In this document: positions 34,394-44,835 of the stretch, one piece after another | Position numbering within the stretch: position 1 is the stretch's first letter | Layout: every line of letters begins with the position of its first letter | Source of the DNA: Neoceratodus forsteri | Lineage: Eukaryota; Chordata; Ceratodontiformes; Ceratodontidae | Direction of reading: 5' to 3' | DNA: 64,000 nucleotides | Assembly (NCBI GenBank): GCA_016271365.2 | Contig: JADMNL010000023.1 | Location: 604,906,501 to 604,970,500, forward strand | Position numbers and translations under genes: made by a program | The notes under the pieces: generated by a model | Databases searched by the model: none | The model's input: only the letters and a program-made list of their open reading frames with translations | Told to the model about the DNA's origin: nothing

Positions 34394-36411
34394 TAATACC
34401 TCAGGCATTCGTTGGTATTTTAACTCCAAATTTTCAACATGTTTGGTTTGTGACCCCACCTCATGAACAGGGGAATATCAGTTTGGTAGCGAAGCTGCTT
34501 ATGCACAGTGACTACGGGATTTAGTGACCACAGGTGCAAAAATATTCCCAACAGGCTGTAAAAATGACAGCTGTACTCTTTCATGGAGAGGTGTAAAGAT
34601 GACTATGTTGCAAATGTGTAGTAAAAATATTTAAAAAAGGTGAAGTCACGAGCCGTGACATAGAAACTGCCAGCAAACGACAACCTGCTATATAAGTAAG
34701 TTGGGGATATTTTATAGCAGATTGTCAACTCAGGCATTTTGGTGCCTCGATCATGAACAGTGTCACTGTGAATTTTCTTTATCTGTGCCGAACAATGATT
34801 TCCCACAGCGACCACGCATCTCTGCACTGAAAGTGTGAAAACACACCGCCATGTTGTGAAAAATGGCAGCTGCACTGTTTATAGGGAAGTGTGGAAAATG
34901 CCACTAGTGAAAATCTGGACTGAAAATATTACAAAGTCACGTAACTAACGAGGATGCGTGGAAACTGCACAATGCTCACTGTAACACAGTCATTTTATGG
35001 ACTTTTGTCACCAAATTTTCAACATAGCCATTTTAAGACCTCTGCTCATGAACAGTGTAACTGTGATTTTCTTAATCTGTCCTAAACATTGCTTTCGCAC
35101 CCAACAGCACCATTATGCGCTACATGTGCGATAACACATTTTGGGAGACATATGAAAATGGCAGCTGGACTGTTCATAAGGAAGTTTAATAAAATGGACA
35201 TGTTGAAAATCTAGAGGAAAATATTAAATTTGCAAACTTACGAGCATGCATAGGAACTGTGCAATGCACGCTCGTAAAAGTCATTTTTAGGCATTTTTTC
35301 ACCAAGTTTTCAACATAGCCATTTTAAGACCTCTGCTCGTGACCAGTGTCGCTGTGGTTTTGTTAATGTGTCCCATATATTGAGTTTGCACACCGACTGC
35401 GCCATTGTGCGCTACATGGGCGGAAACATGTTTTGGGCAGGATGTGAAAAATGACAGCTGTACTGCTCATGAGGAGGTGTGGAAAAATGGCAATGTTGGA
35501 AATCTGAATGGAAATATTGAAAATTCGCAAACCCACGAAAGGCGTGTGGAACTGTGCAGCACGACACTCGAAAACAGTCATTTTAGGAATTCTGTCACCA
35601 AATTTTCAACATTGCCATTTAAGATCTCTGCTCATGAACAGTGACACTGTGATTTTCTTAATGTGTCCATACACTGAGTTCGCTACATGACTGCGCCATT
35701 GTGCGCTACATGGGTGGAAACACGTTTTGGGTGAGATGTGAAAAATGACAGCTGTACTACTCATAAGAAGGTGTGGAAAAATGGCAATGTGGAAAATCTG
35801 GAGTGGAAATATTGAAAATTCGCAAACCTATGAGCGTGCGTAGGAACTGCGCAACGCACGCTCGTAAAACAGTCATTTTTAGGAATTTTTTCACCAAATT
35901 TTCAACATAGCCATTTCAAGATCTCTGCTCATGAACAGTGTCACTGTGATTTTCTTCATTTGTCCCGTATATTGATTTCGCACACTGACTGTGCCATTCT
36001 GCGCTACAAGGGTGGAAACACATTTTGGGTGAGATGTGAAAAATGACAGCTGTACTACTCATAAGACAGTGTGGTGAAATGGCAATGTTGCAAATCTGGA
36101 GTGAAAATATTGAAATTTCGCGAACTTACGAGCCTGCGTAGGAACTGCGCAACACACGCTCATTAAACAGTCATTTTTTTGGAATTTTGCTTCAAATTTT
36201 TCAACATATGGATTTGGCCCCTTTCATGAATGATGTCACTGTCATTGTGGTATTCAAGTCCCGGAAGGGTATTTCACAGTCACCGCGCAGTCACCGCGTG
36301 AAATCACCCTTTGAGCCTGAATAACGCCATGACAGTGACATCATTCATGAGAAGGGGTCCCAAAAACCCCATGTTGAAAATTTGGTGCAAAAATTCCCAA
36401 AAATGCCTGAG
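34394..36411. repeat. Tandem array (~295-bp units with hairpins) bounded by inverted ends
   Basis: The phrase 'ctcatgaacagtgtcactgt' or close variants recurs near 34465, 34753, 35042, 35332, 35626, 35930 and, altered, 36222, giving about 290-300 bp spacing. Each unit also holds 'caccaaattttcaacatagc', 'aaaatgacagctgtac' and a stem-loop segment (clearest at 35244-35277 and 35831-35866). The left end (34401 onward: 'ctcaggcattcgttggtatt', 'ccaaattttcaacatg', 'gaccccacctcatgaac') is repeated in reverse at the right end (up to 36411), so the array has terminal inversion. 36178-36405 is itself a palindrome centred near 36292. No frame is conserved across units. Confidence 0.7.
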
Positions 36412-37190
36412 ATATGCAATAAAGTTGAACCCCTCCTATCTAGCCCATTATACAGCTTACCGGCATTTCCTCAGTTCGCGGTCGGCTTTGAAGAGTGCAG
36501 ACGTGTTCCCGGTCCACCGAAGATCGCCGTGCCAGAGTCCGGAGGTAAGTATGGGGTGGAGGGGTGGGGAGGCTGGTGCGCAGTGGGTGGGTGCGGGATG
36601 TGGGAGGGGGCTCGGGAGGCCGCCGGGACAGTTTTTGTTTTACAGGGAAAAAAGAGGTCGCGGGACCACTTGCCACGCTTAGAGTGGGCTCCCAGCGTGG
36701 CACCAGGACTTGGGAGGGGACATCCAGCCGATGGGGAATGGGCACCCTCGTCGGCAAAAAATTAAAAACCAACGCTGGACGCTTTGCCACGCTGGGGTGG
36801 GCTCCCAGCATGGCACAAGGACTTTGGGGAGGGGCACGTTCAGCCCGATGGGGATTGGGCACCTCCATCGGCAACATGATGAATTGCTCCACGCTGGGGT
36901 GGGCTCCCAGCGGTGGCATCAACTACTGGGGGGACCGGGGCGATGCAGCTGAGCCGATGGATTGGGCACCCGTAGGCTATACCCTGCGTGCTGGGGGGCT
37001 GTGCGTGGGCAGCTGCTTATCGCTGCTCATCAAGGACATAGCTCCCCTTTCATCTGAAGCACTGCATTTTGAAGGCCATGTCAGACAGCTCCAAATGCAT
37101 TGGAGTTTACAGGGGCTGCACCTGCCAGCTCACTGCCTGAATTGGAGGAGGAGGTGACACACCTCCAAAATCTCCGATGAAGGCACTATG
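36412..37190. other. GC-rich segment with three ~110-bp cassettes
   Basis: The cassette 'ccacgctggggtgggctccc', '(ag)cgtggcacaaggact', 'gatggggattgggcacc' recurs near 36672, 36784 and 36890, with spacing about 105-115 bp. The block is rich in G and CpG. Frames stay open in several phases because of the repeat and composition. A GTAAGT (36544) and a TTTTACAG (36636-36643) about 100 bp apart resemble splice sites, but no exon can be supported. It may be a CpG-rich promoter or retroelement 5' region; neither is shown. Confidence 0.5.
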
Positions 37191-37289
37191 TTTCTTGCAC
37201 ATGCGTGCAAGCAAACATAAAAATGAGCTCCTCAAGGACAGAAGTGCACCACTGGAGGAGGAAGGAAGAATGGTGGGGCAAAGAAAAAA

Positions 37290-37600
37290 TGCTTCAGAAG
37301 GAGGATGGGAGGAACTGCTTATATAGCTCAGGAAGGGGGCGTGACTGGTTGCTTAACCCACTGAACTACAAGTATAGCCTTTCAATTTAATGGGCCTACA
37401 CAACTAGAGTACTGTAGTGTTATGCTTGTTCAACTGTGATAACTGTTTGGCCATTCACACTTTCTATTCCATGGGGAATTACCATCCTGTAGAGATACTG
37501 AAGGCAAGGAACCCTCTAAGAGGGTTCCATCCCTAGAGGTGCTGCTTGAAATATTCCCTTGACTAAAGGTACCTTATCAAGGAGCCCCAAAAAGAACATT
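37290..37600 (-). repeat. Dispersed repeat copy with TATA-like motif (possible LTR)
   Basis: 37310-37390 matches 40263-40355 ('ggaactgcttat(a/t)tagc', 'tcaggaag(g/a)gg', 'actaca(a/g)g(t/c)atagc'). On the minus strand this contains 'gagctatataagcag', a TATA-like sequence. 37391-37450 matches 21370-21425, and 37435-37585 matches 33795-33945. The composite suggests a repeat longer than 250 bp with copies in several places. The pair at 37.3 and 40.3 kb in the same orientation could be the two LTRs of a ~3-kb element without recognisable internal genes. Confidence 0.5.
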
Positions 37601-38479
37601 GAGCAGAAATTATGACTATGAGGTAGAGAAGCAGATTGACAGCAATGAGACAGTTTGATGAAGCACAGATGAGATGTGCAGGTTGCCAGGATTGCACAGA
37701 TAAAATGGATTGCACTGATGACATCAGGGAGCTTCCTAAGGAGAGAAGGAACAGCAAGTAGGGCCATCATTCATTTCCATCCAACAGTGGAATCCTACCT
37801 GAGGAAACTAGGGAATATTTTATAAACAACTAACTACATATTATGATCTTTGGCACACAGGAGAGGAAAACACCCTTTAAAAGTAGAAAACATCGGGGGA
37901 TCCAAGGCCTAGGTCACCTTCCCTCCAGGCTAGGGATAGTTTATTTAGTGACTGCTCTGCTGCTGCAATTTAGAAACCCAATCAAAGGGGAATAAATATT
38001 TAAATTTGGTGGAAAGCTTTCATGATCCCTCTAATGGGAATGCAGTTAAGGGATGTGAGAGACCTCTGCAACAATGGGTATTCTGTAGCGAGTGCAGACC
38101 CCAAGGTGGGAGGAGGAGACTGACAACCATTGAGGCACTCAGCTGGCCTATCCACTACAACAAAATGGGTAAACCAGAGGCAGTCATAGGGAGATAGCTT
38201 TCAAAGGTGCCATGGAGATGACATAGCTAAAGAAGCGCTCTTGGGCTGTAAGAGCTCCACCCCTTGGCAGCTAAAGTCTTAAATTCTGTATTAAGATGTG
38301 CACTGTATGACTGCAGGCTAAAGCTCCACATGGAGTGAGGACAATCCCACTATGGGCCAGATGAGAAGAACCCCTCCCCAATGTTCACATGCTCAAGATG
38401 TGGACTTTGTGAGTGTGAAACAAGACCGTCAGCTTACAAGAGCAAGCCCTGAGTCAGTAAAGGTAATGGACATGGTTGG
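37601..38479. other. Unassigned non-coding stretch
   Basis: Mixed composition with short frames only and no motif. It lies inside the interval between the two LTR-like copies. Confidence 0.45.
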
Positions 38480-39200
38480 CATGCTTCTGGTACATGAATG
38501 AGAGTGTTAATCAATTGTAAGTGCTAGATAGCAGGAGACCTGGTAAAGCCAGTGGCTATAGATTAGATTGCAGATTATTGATGAGGAGGCCTGGCAAAGC
38601 CAGCAGTTGTATATACCTGATGAGGAGGCTGGCCTTGAAAGGTTGTGAGTAAACTCTGCAACCATGAGATTGTAAGGTTGCAAACAGACTCTGCAACCAT
38701 GATAACTACTAAGGCATGGCTTGGGTGTCATAGCAGCCTGCTGCATGAGCCTGCATTTGGTGGTTTGATAGTAGTAGCACCCAACAGAAAACAAGCCAAC
38801 CAATTCCATTATGGAAGCCAAACTGATGGTGACATAGAAGGTAGGTGTTCAAGCAGTGAAAGGCTGTGATGCTAATGATTGAATCAATGAAGTTCAGCAT
38901 AAATTAATCAATGAGGTTTAGCATACAGGAAATATGTAGCGGGGATTTGCAACAGCAATAAAATGGGCAACAGCATAGATAAGCATGATGCATATGAGGT
39001 AAGCTGAATTACTTATATGCTTGGCCAACCAGTTCCATAATGAAGCAAATCATATTTTACATAAAAGCATTTGATGCTATGATTTTAGCATGAATAGTGA
39101 ATTGATATGATTGCATGAATAGTGAATTGATACGATTGGCATGAATGCCTTAAATGCCATTAAGGCAGAGATAGGTTATTCCAGTAAGGAACATTCAGCG
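38480..39200. repeat. Cluster of short local duplications
   Basis: Several short direct repeats are visible: 'actctgcaaccatga' at about 38655 and 38688; 'tcaatgaagttcagcata' and 'tcaatgaggtttagcata' at about 38883 and 38909; 'gcatgaatagtgaattgata' at about 39090 and 39114. Units are 25-50 bp with two copies each. It looks like slippage-prone non-coding DNA. Confidence 0.55.
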
Positions 39201-40259
39201 CAGTAGTGGAATGCAATGAATATCAAAAGGCCATGTAGGTTGCAAAGTTAATGATTTATGCATTGATAACTGAAAGCCGCGTAGACAAGAAAGCAGAGTA
39301 AAATCATATAGCTTACATAAAGTATGCTCCTACTACTTGGAGCCATGATGCCCCACTGTGACATCACAGTCCCCCACCATGGAATAACAGAGAAGTCATA
39401 AGCTGAGCACCATGAGACCACATAGCAGCTGTAATGTTGGTAGGAAGGAACCCCCAAAGAGGTACCTTTACTGGCAACTTCCTAATCGAAGGACAAAGCC
39501 ATAGGATAGTAAGCTGCAAGAGTAATGTGAACAGGAAAGCAAATTAATGAGTGAAAGGTGCAAAATAGTTCAATTCAGAAACAAACTGCTAAAATGCCTG
39601 CAGCAGGAAGCCAAGACCAGGCAGTTAATGTAATAGCTGAAGGTTCCAGTATAGCAATGCAGCAGTTGGGCCTGGTTGAGCAAACACTGAATAAATTGAA
39701 CAGAGCACACTAAACTCCAGGACTGAATGAACTGAGCTAGCACTAAATGAAGTAAGAGCAGACTGGTTGAACACACACAGCACAAAGAGAGTGGCAGGGT
39801 GAAGTTTGGACCATGTGTAAATAAGGTGGAAAGCACAGGAGGCAGCAGGCAGAAAAACAGCAGTGGGAGCTGAAACACACAATAATAATGACGTTGACTG
39901 ACGACTTGCAAAATCTGGTGAGTAAATGGAGCCTGAGAGCACAGGCACAGGGCAGCTTAAGGTAAGAAAACAACAGTATGTAACCTGAAGCACAAATAAA
40001 CAATGTATACACAGGGTGCTAGAAAACTAGAAAGCACAAAAGAAACAAACAAAGCAAACACAAGTACAGGAGCAGGAAGGAAGCACCTAGAAGCTGGAGG
40101 CAAAGCAATACAAACCAAAAGCAGGAGAACACAAAAACAGAGGTCAAGCACAAACCAAGCAGAGCCCAAAGCACAGCAACACTGGGGGGAGAGTTGTGCA
40201 AAGCCCCAGCAGGCCCCAAGGAAGAAGATGGACTGACAGAGCCTCTGTCTGGCAAGAAA
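39201..40259. other. Purine-rich non-coding stretch
   Basis: 39550-40230 is rich in A and G on the plus strand with few stops on the minus strand, so long leucine/cysteine/serine-rich minus frames appear; they are composition artefacts. A 77-aa plus frame (40003-40236) is lysine, glutamine and alanine rich without a family motif. It could be the interior of the LTR-like pair at 37.3 and 40.3 kb. Confidence 0.45.
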
Positions 40260-40370
40260 AAGTGGTTCAGATGAGGCTGGAAGGAACTGCTTATTTAGCT
40301 CAGGAAGAGGCGTGGTTGTTTGCTCACCCCCATTGAACTACAGGCATAGCCTTTCAATAAAACCAGAAAA
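40260..40370 (-). repeat. Second copy of the TATA-containing dispersed repeat
   Basis: Matches 37310-37390. The minus strand reads 'gagctaaataagcag' where the other copy reads 'gagctatataagcag'. On the plus strand it contains AATAAA at 40357. The same orientation and ~2.95-kb separation suggest paired LTRs, but ends and target duplications were not resolved. Confidence 0.5.
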
Positions 40371-40559
40371 TGCTTCTTAATAGCCACATTCATCCTTCAG
40401 GTTTCTCCACATGCTAAAACAAACTTCCCACAAATTAATCTTCTTGCGAGACTCTGTCTGCGTAAACATTCGAGAATGAAATTAGAATTATCTAGGGTAT
40501 AAGACTGGACATGAAAGGCTATGCCCATAACATAATTGAGTAAAAGCAATCTGAACAAT

Positions 40560-41100
40560 TGGACTGCCTAAAACTTTAAAGGAGCTGCACAGTTTCCTTG
40601 GAATACGTAACTGCTCACAACAGTTTATTTTGGATTATGCTGAAATTGTACAACCTCCTGCAAAATTGCTAAAAAATCAGAACCTTTGGTGTGGGGTCAG
40701 GAACAACAGAAAGCTATGCAGAACTTTACAGGCTAGTTTAAGTCATGCATTTTGCCTTACCTATCCTCAAAATTATTAATAATTCCACTGGAAACAGTGT
40801 ACACTGACATGAGTATCAGTGCAGTATTATATCAGAAACATGATACAGATAATCATGTAACAGCTTAAGTTAGCAAAACTTATAAGTGATGTAGAAAATA
40901 TATTTTTAGAATGTGAAACGGCACTATTTTCTATGGTTTGGGCAGTAAACTGTTTCAGAAATTATGCCTTTGGAAAGAATATTGTTGTTAAAACTTGCCA
41001 TCAACCAACTAATTTTCTGGGGGAGCCCCAAACTTTTGGGAAGGAAATGTGTCAAGTAGCAGGATTGTGTCCTGATCATTATCACTCCAAGGCCTGGCTT
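40560..41100 (+). pseudogene. Endogenous retrovirus pol scrap (RT end and RNase H)
   Basis: Translated on the plus strand with frame changes, this resembles the end of a retroviral reverse transcriptase (an FLG-containing block near 40598-40650 with ELHSFLG) and the start of RNase H (VYTD near 40798, then a SKTL block near 40870). A CEKALL-like block near 40915 is followed by VWAV near 40940. The TCHQP-type block near 40995-41010 is characteristic of epsilon- or gamma-like fish and amphibian retroviruses more than of Gypsy elements. Stops and frameshifts interrupt it. No gag, protease, integrase or env is recognised nearby, so only a short, dead fossil remains. Class assignment is by resemblance. 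Confidence 0.65.
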
Positions 41101-41110
41101 TTGAGATAAA

Positions 41111-43047
41111 GGGCCAGATATTCAAGAGTTAGCATTAACACTAATGGGCTTTTGCCCATGCTATCTGGGTTTATGCCCATTTTAGGTGGGGTCCATATTC
41201 AGAGGTCCCTGCAGTATGGGATAAATCCATTAGTGCCGAGGCACTAACATAATGCTGTGTCCATGTAATTGGGGTCCCCTCCTGCATATGAACACAGCAG
41301 CAATTTCAAAGGTTTGCATCCACAGTAAATGGCACCCAAAGCAATGCTGTTACTGCCTCCAAAGACCTCGACTTAACTGGATGCCAAGCCTGCACCTTCA
41401 CCCACTGATGGCAGGATGGCTGTATTGCAGCCTCTAACCCCCATTCACCCATCCCACTGTCAGATGGCTCCCTGGTGTCCAGTGGCACCCCCACTCTCAG
41501 ATCACCCATCCAGAGTACTATCAATGATTTTCTGGTGTCTAGTGGCAAACACTACCCTCTGATCACCCACCTTAGTTATGTTCACTGGTTCCTTGGTGTC
41601 CAGTGGTACCTCACACCCCTGATCACCCATCCTGGTTAGCTTGAATGTTTTCCTTGTGTGCAGTGGCACCCCCACCCTCTGAGCAACTGTCATGGTTTGT
41701 TTAATGTTTCCCTGTGTGTACTGGTACCCCCACCATCTGAGCACCCATCCTGGTTAGTTTCAATGTTTTCTGATGTCTAGTGGCACACCCACTCTCTGAG
41801 TACCCTTCCCGTATAGTTCACCACATCCGTGATGTCCTTTGGCACCCCACCCCCGGTCTTCTGTCCGGTATTGTTCACCATATCCCCAATGCCCAGTGAC
41901 ACACCCCACCCTAATTCCCCATCCTGTATATTACACCTAACCCTGGAAGCTAATGGCACTCCCTCTCTTTAATCTCCCATTCCATGTTACCTATAATTTC
42001 CCTAGCATTCCATGGTACCCTCATCCACACCCCCTGAATACTGGTTGACAAACAGACTGATGAACATTGGTGGTCCAGCAGTCCCCCACCTGCCCTGCCT
42101 CCACCCAGAATATGACCCATCCAAACCCCCTTCCCCACCAGTAGGCCAGGGATATGCATGATTCCTGATATGGTGACTGCCACAACTCTCCACTCACCTC
42201 CTCAGCTGGCTGTTATGTTGGCTGACAGAGAGTGCACATATTGTATACAGTGTAACATGGAAACTAACCAGGACGGGTGATCGGATGGTGTGCAGGGTGC
42301 CACACTTGACACCAAAGAATGGGTTACAGAACTAGGATGGATATTTGGGGTGGAGGGGGCTGCTAGATACTGGGGATGATGTGGCAAGTGCCCACAGGAT
42401 GGGTGCAAATGGGCCACCACTTACCATGCAAATGAGCCCATAACGGGCATGCAAATGGCCCCCTAGCTTCTTGCATGCCCATTACACCCATTTACATGGT
42501 ACAACTGAATATCACGCCATGGCTCCCAGTGCTATCCTCTCCTGGGGCACAATTCCTCGCAGGCTGGATACAGCCCAGGTCCATGATGGGGCAGTGCATA
42601 GTTATATAGTGCTGTGCTGACACTGGTCAATATTCAGCTGGATAGCATGATCCACTGTCTGACGAATATAGCAGCCCCTTGGTTGAGTCCAGGTGCTGAT
42701 GTTAAGAAAATTACTGGATGAACTCCACTGTGCATCCAGTTTAAACTTCTTTATTAATTCACTTCACATGTCAAAGGGCAACAGTTTTGTGGCGTCATCA
42801 CTTCCTCAGGCTACACTGTGTTATACTCCTGTTTCATGTTTGTTTTCATTCCCAGTTTCTGAGTCAATATCTAGATGAAGCATGTGTCCTGCTTGCTGCT
42901 GGTCACTACTAGCACTGCCTTTCTCCAATGTTATGCTTACATTCAAGTCATAGTGGTGATTCAGTTCCACAAGAGCATGCTAGCCAGCCGACTCCCAATT
43001 TGTGTTAGGAGTTTTGTCCCCCAACCCATTTTGAATGTCTGGCCCCA
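41111..43047. mobile_element. Candidate element with 15-bp inverted termini
   Basis: The left terminus 'gggccagatattcaa' at 41111-41125 and the reverse complement of the right terminus ('gggccagacattcaa', about 43033-43047) differ by one base. The ~1.94-kb interior has no transposase frame and includes a ~60-bp minisatellite. A copy of 'gtcaatattcagctgg' near 42626 also resembles the terminus, so internal ends may exist. I could not fix a target-site duplication, so a non-autonomous DNA transposon is a hypothesis. Confidence 0.4.
41400..42060 (+). repeat. Minisatellite, ~58-62-bp units, about ten copies
   Basis: Units of the form 'ctggtgtctagtggcacccc', 'caccctctgatcacccatcc', 'tggttagtttcaatgttttc' start near 41470, 41531, 41593, 41653, 41711, 41770, 41830, 41888, 41945 and 42003. 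Divergence rises toward the right. The region is C-rich on the plus strand; minus-strand frames remain open over it only because the unit lacks stops in those phases. Confidence 0.8.
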
Positions 43048-43969
43048 GGTATGCTCAAATAAATAAATAAATAAAAGCAACACTGTAGCCCACCAGTTAG
43101 CAAAGTTACATGACTGTAATGCAGAAAAATATCCAGTAAAAAAATCCTGAACAGATTCCAGGATTAAAAGATAAAAGAACACACCATAGACATCATAGAT
43201 ATGATAAAAATATATTTTCAGATTTTTCTAGAGTACATGTTGATGGCTTTGCTTTACATCTCAGTGGAAAGTTCCAGTTTGATTTATAAGTGTTCTCTTA
43301 TTAAATGCTAGCTTGTACCTAAATCTAAACAATATGCTGAGTTGTCAGCTATTCTTACAACAATACAACATGCAATGCAGCATAATTTGCATAGAACTGT
43401 TTTCTGTATTGTTTCTGACTCATAGAGACAGCTTTCTTGCACGCAGAATGTTAATGTTATGGAAAATCTTAGTAGTAAACAGGCTACACATACAAAACTT
43501 ATACTGACCACAGATCATTAGTTCATGAACATAAGTTGACCGTTTAAAGTAAAAAGTAATGGTCATTTCAAACCACAAGGACCAGATTTAAAAGGAAATG
43601 ATTATACAGCTGTTCTGGCTAAAGAAGCTGTCATTACTGAGAAATGAAAGAATTTACTCCTACTACCCTTGTTAGTACAGATGTGGTGAAACAGGAACTA
43701 CAAGTGAAAGTAATCAAGGTGTATAGTGTATAGTGACAAGCTAGAGTTTGATTTATTTAAGATGAGACACGATGATTAAACAGTAGGAAATATTGATAGA
43801 TACATTGAGGACACCCCACTGTAAATGATTCATGAGTGACCTACAACTGGACTATGAGTTAAAAAGCCATGTATGATCAGATGAGCCAATTCCAGTTATG
43901 GAATAGTTTACTGACAAAAACTGGCCATACGGGAAAGGGGAAATTGTTTAACCAGGAAAAGAGCAATAA
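43048..43969. other. Non-coding stretch, nothing recognised
   Basis: Opens with an (AAAT)n-like run at 43057-43075 and continues AT-rich with no repeat or motif I can assign. Short frames at 43308-43511 are on both strands and unconvincing. Confidence 0.5.
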
Positions 43970-44125
43970 GCTGAAGCTTGTTTCCAGGTGTGACCTGGGA
44001 GCACAAGGAAGTTAAGTGACTTGCTCAGGGTCACACAGTATGCAAGTGGGGGCTGTGGGACTCAAACCCATGTCTCCAGGATTGCAGATCAGTGCCCTAA
44101 ACCACAGTGCTGTACTGCCTCCTAT
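43970..44125 (-). repeat. MIR-like tRNA-derived SINE
   Basis: On the minus strand it reads: an A-box-like 'tgtggtttagggcactga' (about 44112-44095), a B-box-like 'gggtttgagtccc' (about 44073-44061), then 'acttgcatactgtgtgaccc', 'tgagcaagtcacttaac' and 'ttccttgtgctcccagg'. Both pol III boxes and the MIR-like core are present, so it is better preserved than the copy at 32.5 kb. Confidence 0.85.
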
Positions 44126-44191
44126 AATAATTCAGAAAGACCAAGGGGAGTAGTTCCTTAAGGCCAGAGAAGAATTATGTCACAACATGTC

Positions 44192-44194
<3 letters not shown>

Positions 44195-44242
<48 letters not shown>
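44195..44242. repeat. (AT)n microsatellite
   Basis: An uninterrupted AT run of about 24 repeats. Confidence 0.95.
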
Positions 44243-44245
<3 letters not shown>

Positions 44246-44835
44246 TCACTAAAAGAACTGGACTACTGACCTTACATATACAGTGATGTAGCAGATCGAA
44301 TAAAGGGCACAGAACCTGTTGCAGGTTTCAGTCTTCCACCAAAACACAACACACCACAGCAGGTAGAATGAATCACTATATCTTGGTCAGACATACAAAC
44401 TGACTGAACTGGTCTTGTTACATGATTTATTTATTTATTGATTGATTTCAAAGGTTTCTACCAGGAAAACATACTGAGCTAGTAACAGCTCATTTTAAGA
44501 TGTGCCCTGGAGGAATGGGAAGAGGGAAAAGATAACAGATACAAAAATACAGAATATAAAACACATAGAATGGAGGAAGTATAACAAAAATAAACAGGAC
44601 AATTATGAAATGCCTAAGAATAAATTGACAAAAGTAAATTATCAAGCAATAAGTTATGTAACAGAACAAAGGAACAAATAAACAGTGTTCAACTTAATAA
44701 AACAACTAAGGGAATACCTGATACTGGGGAAGTGGGGAAGTGCTGAAGGACAAAGAATTAGATAAGCAGCAGGTGAGAAGTAAACCCAATATCAGAAGCA
44801 ACTTAAGGAGTGAGTAGAGAACTCACAGAGGAGCA
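44243..44835. other. Spacer with a reversed LINE tail
   Basis: 44405-44450 reads (ATTT)n-like and then 'tttcaaaggtttctaccagg' and 'taagatgtgccctgg', which looks like the minus-strand 3' end of a LINE, with A-rich sequence after it (44530-44710). No coding motif is found. Confidence 0.4.

Noticed and set aside
34394..36411. CRISPR-like repeat structure
   Set aside because: Units are ~295 bp, diverged and contiguous without unique spacers, and the context is eukaryotic.
36543..36643. GTAAGT ... TTTTACAG pair suggesting a 100-bp intron
   Set aside because: No flanking exon with coding character on either side. Chance splice-like motifs are common.
36440..37157. Long overlapping frames on both strands (up to 197 aa)
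   Set aside because: The three GC-rich ~110-bp cassettes lack stops in several phases, so both strands stay open. Repeated peptide text follows the DNA repeat.
39570..40255. Several overlapping minus-strand frames of 70-122 aa, rich in Leu/Cys/Ser
   Set aside because: They overlap in three phases over a purine-rich plus strand, so the absence of stops is a composition effect. No motif, signal peptide logic or conserved start supports a gene.
43970..44125. tRNA gene
   Set aside because: A and B boxes are present but no cloverleaf can be drawn, and the MIR-like core follows; it is a SINE.
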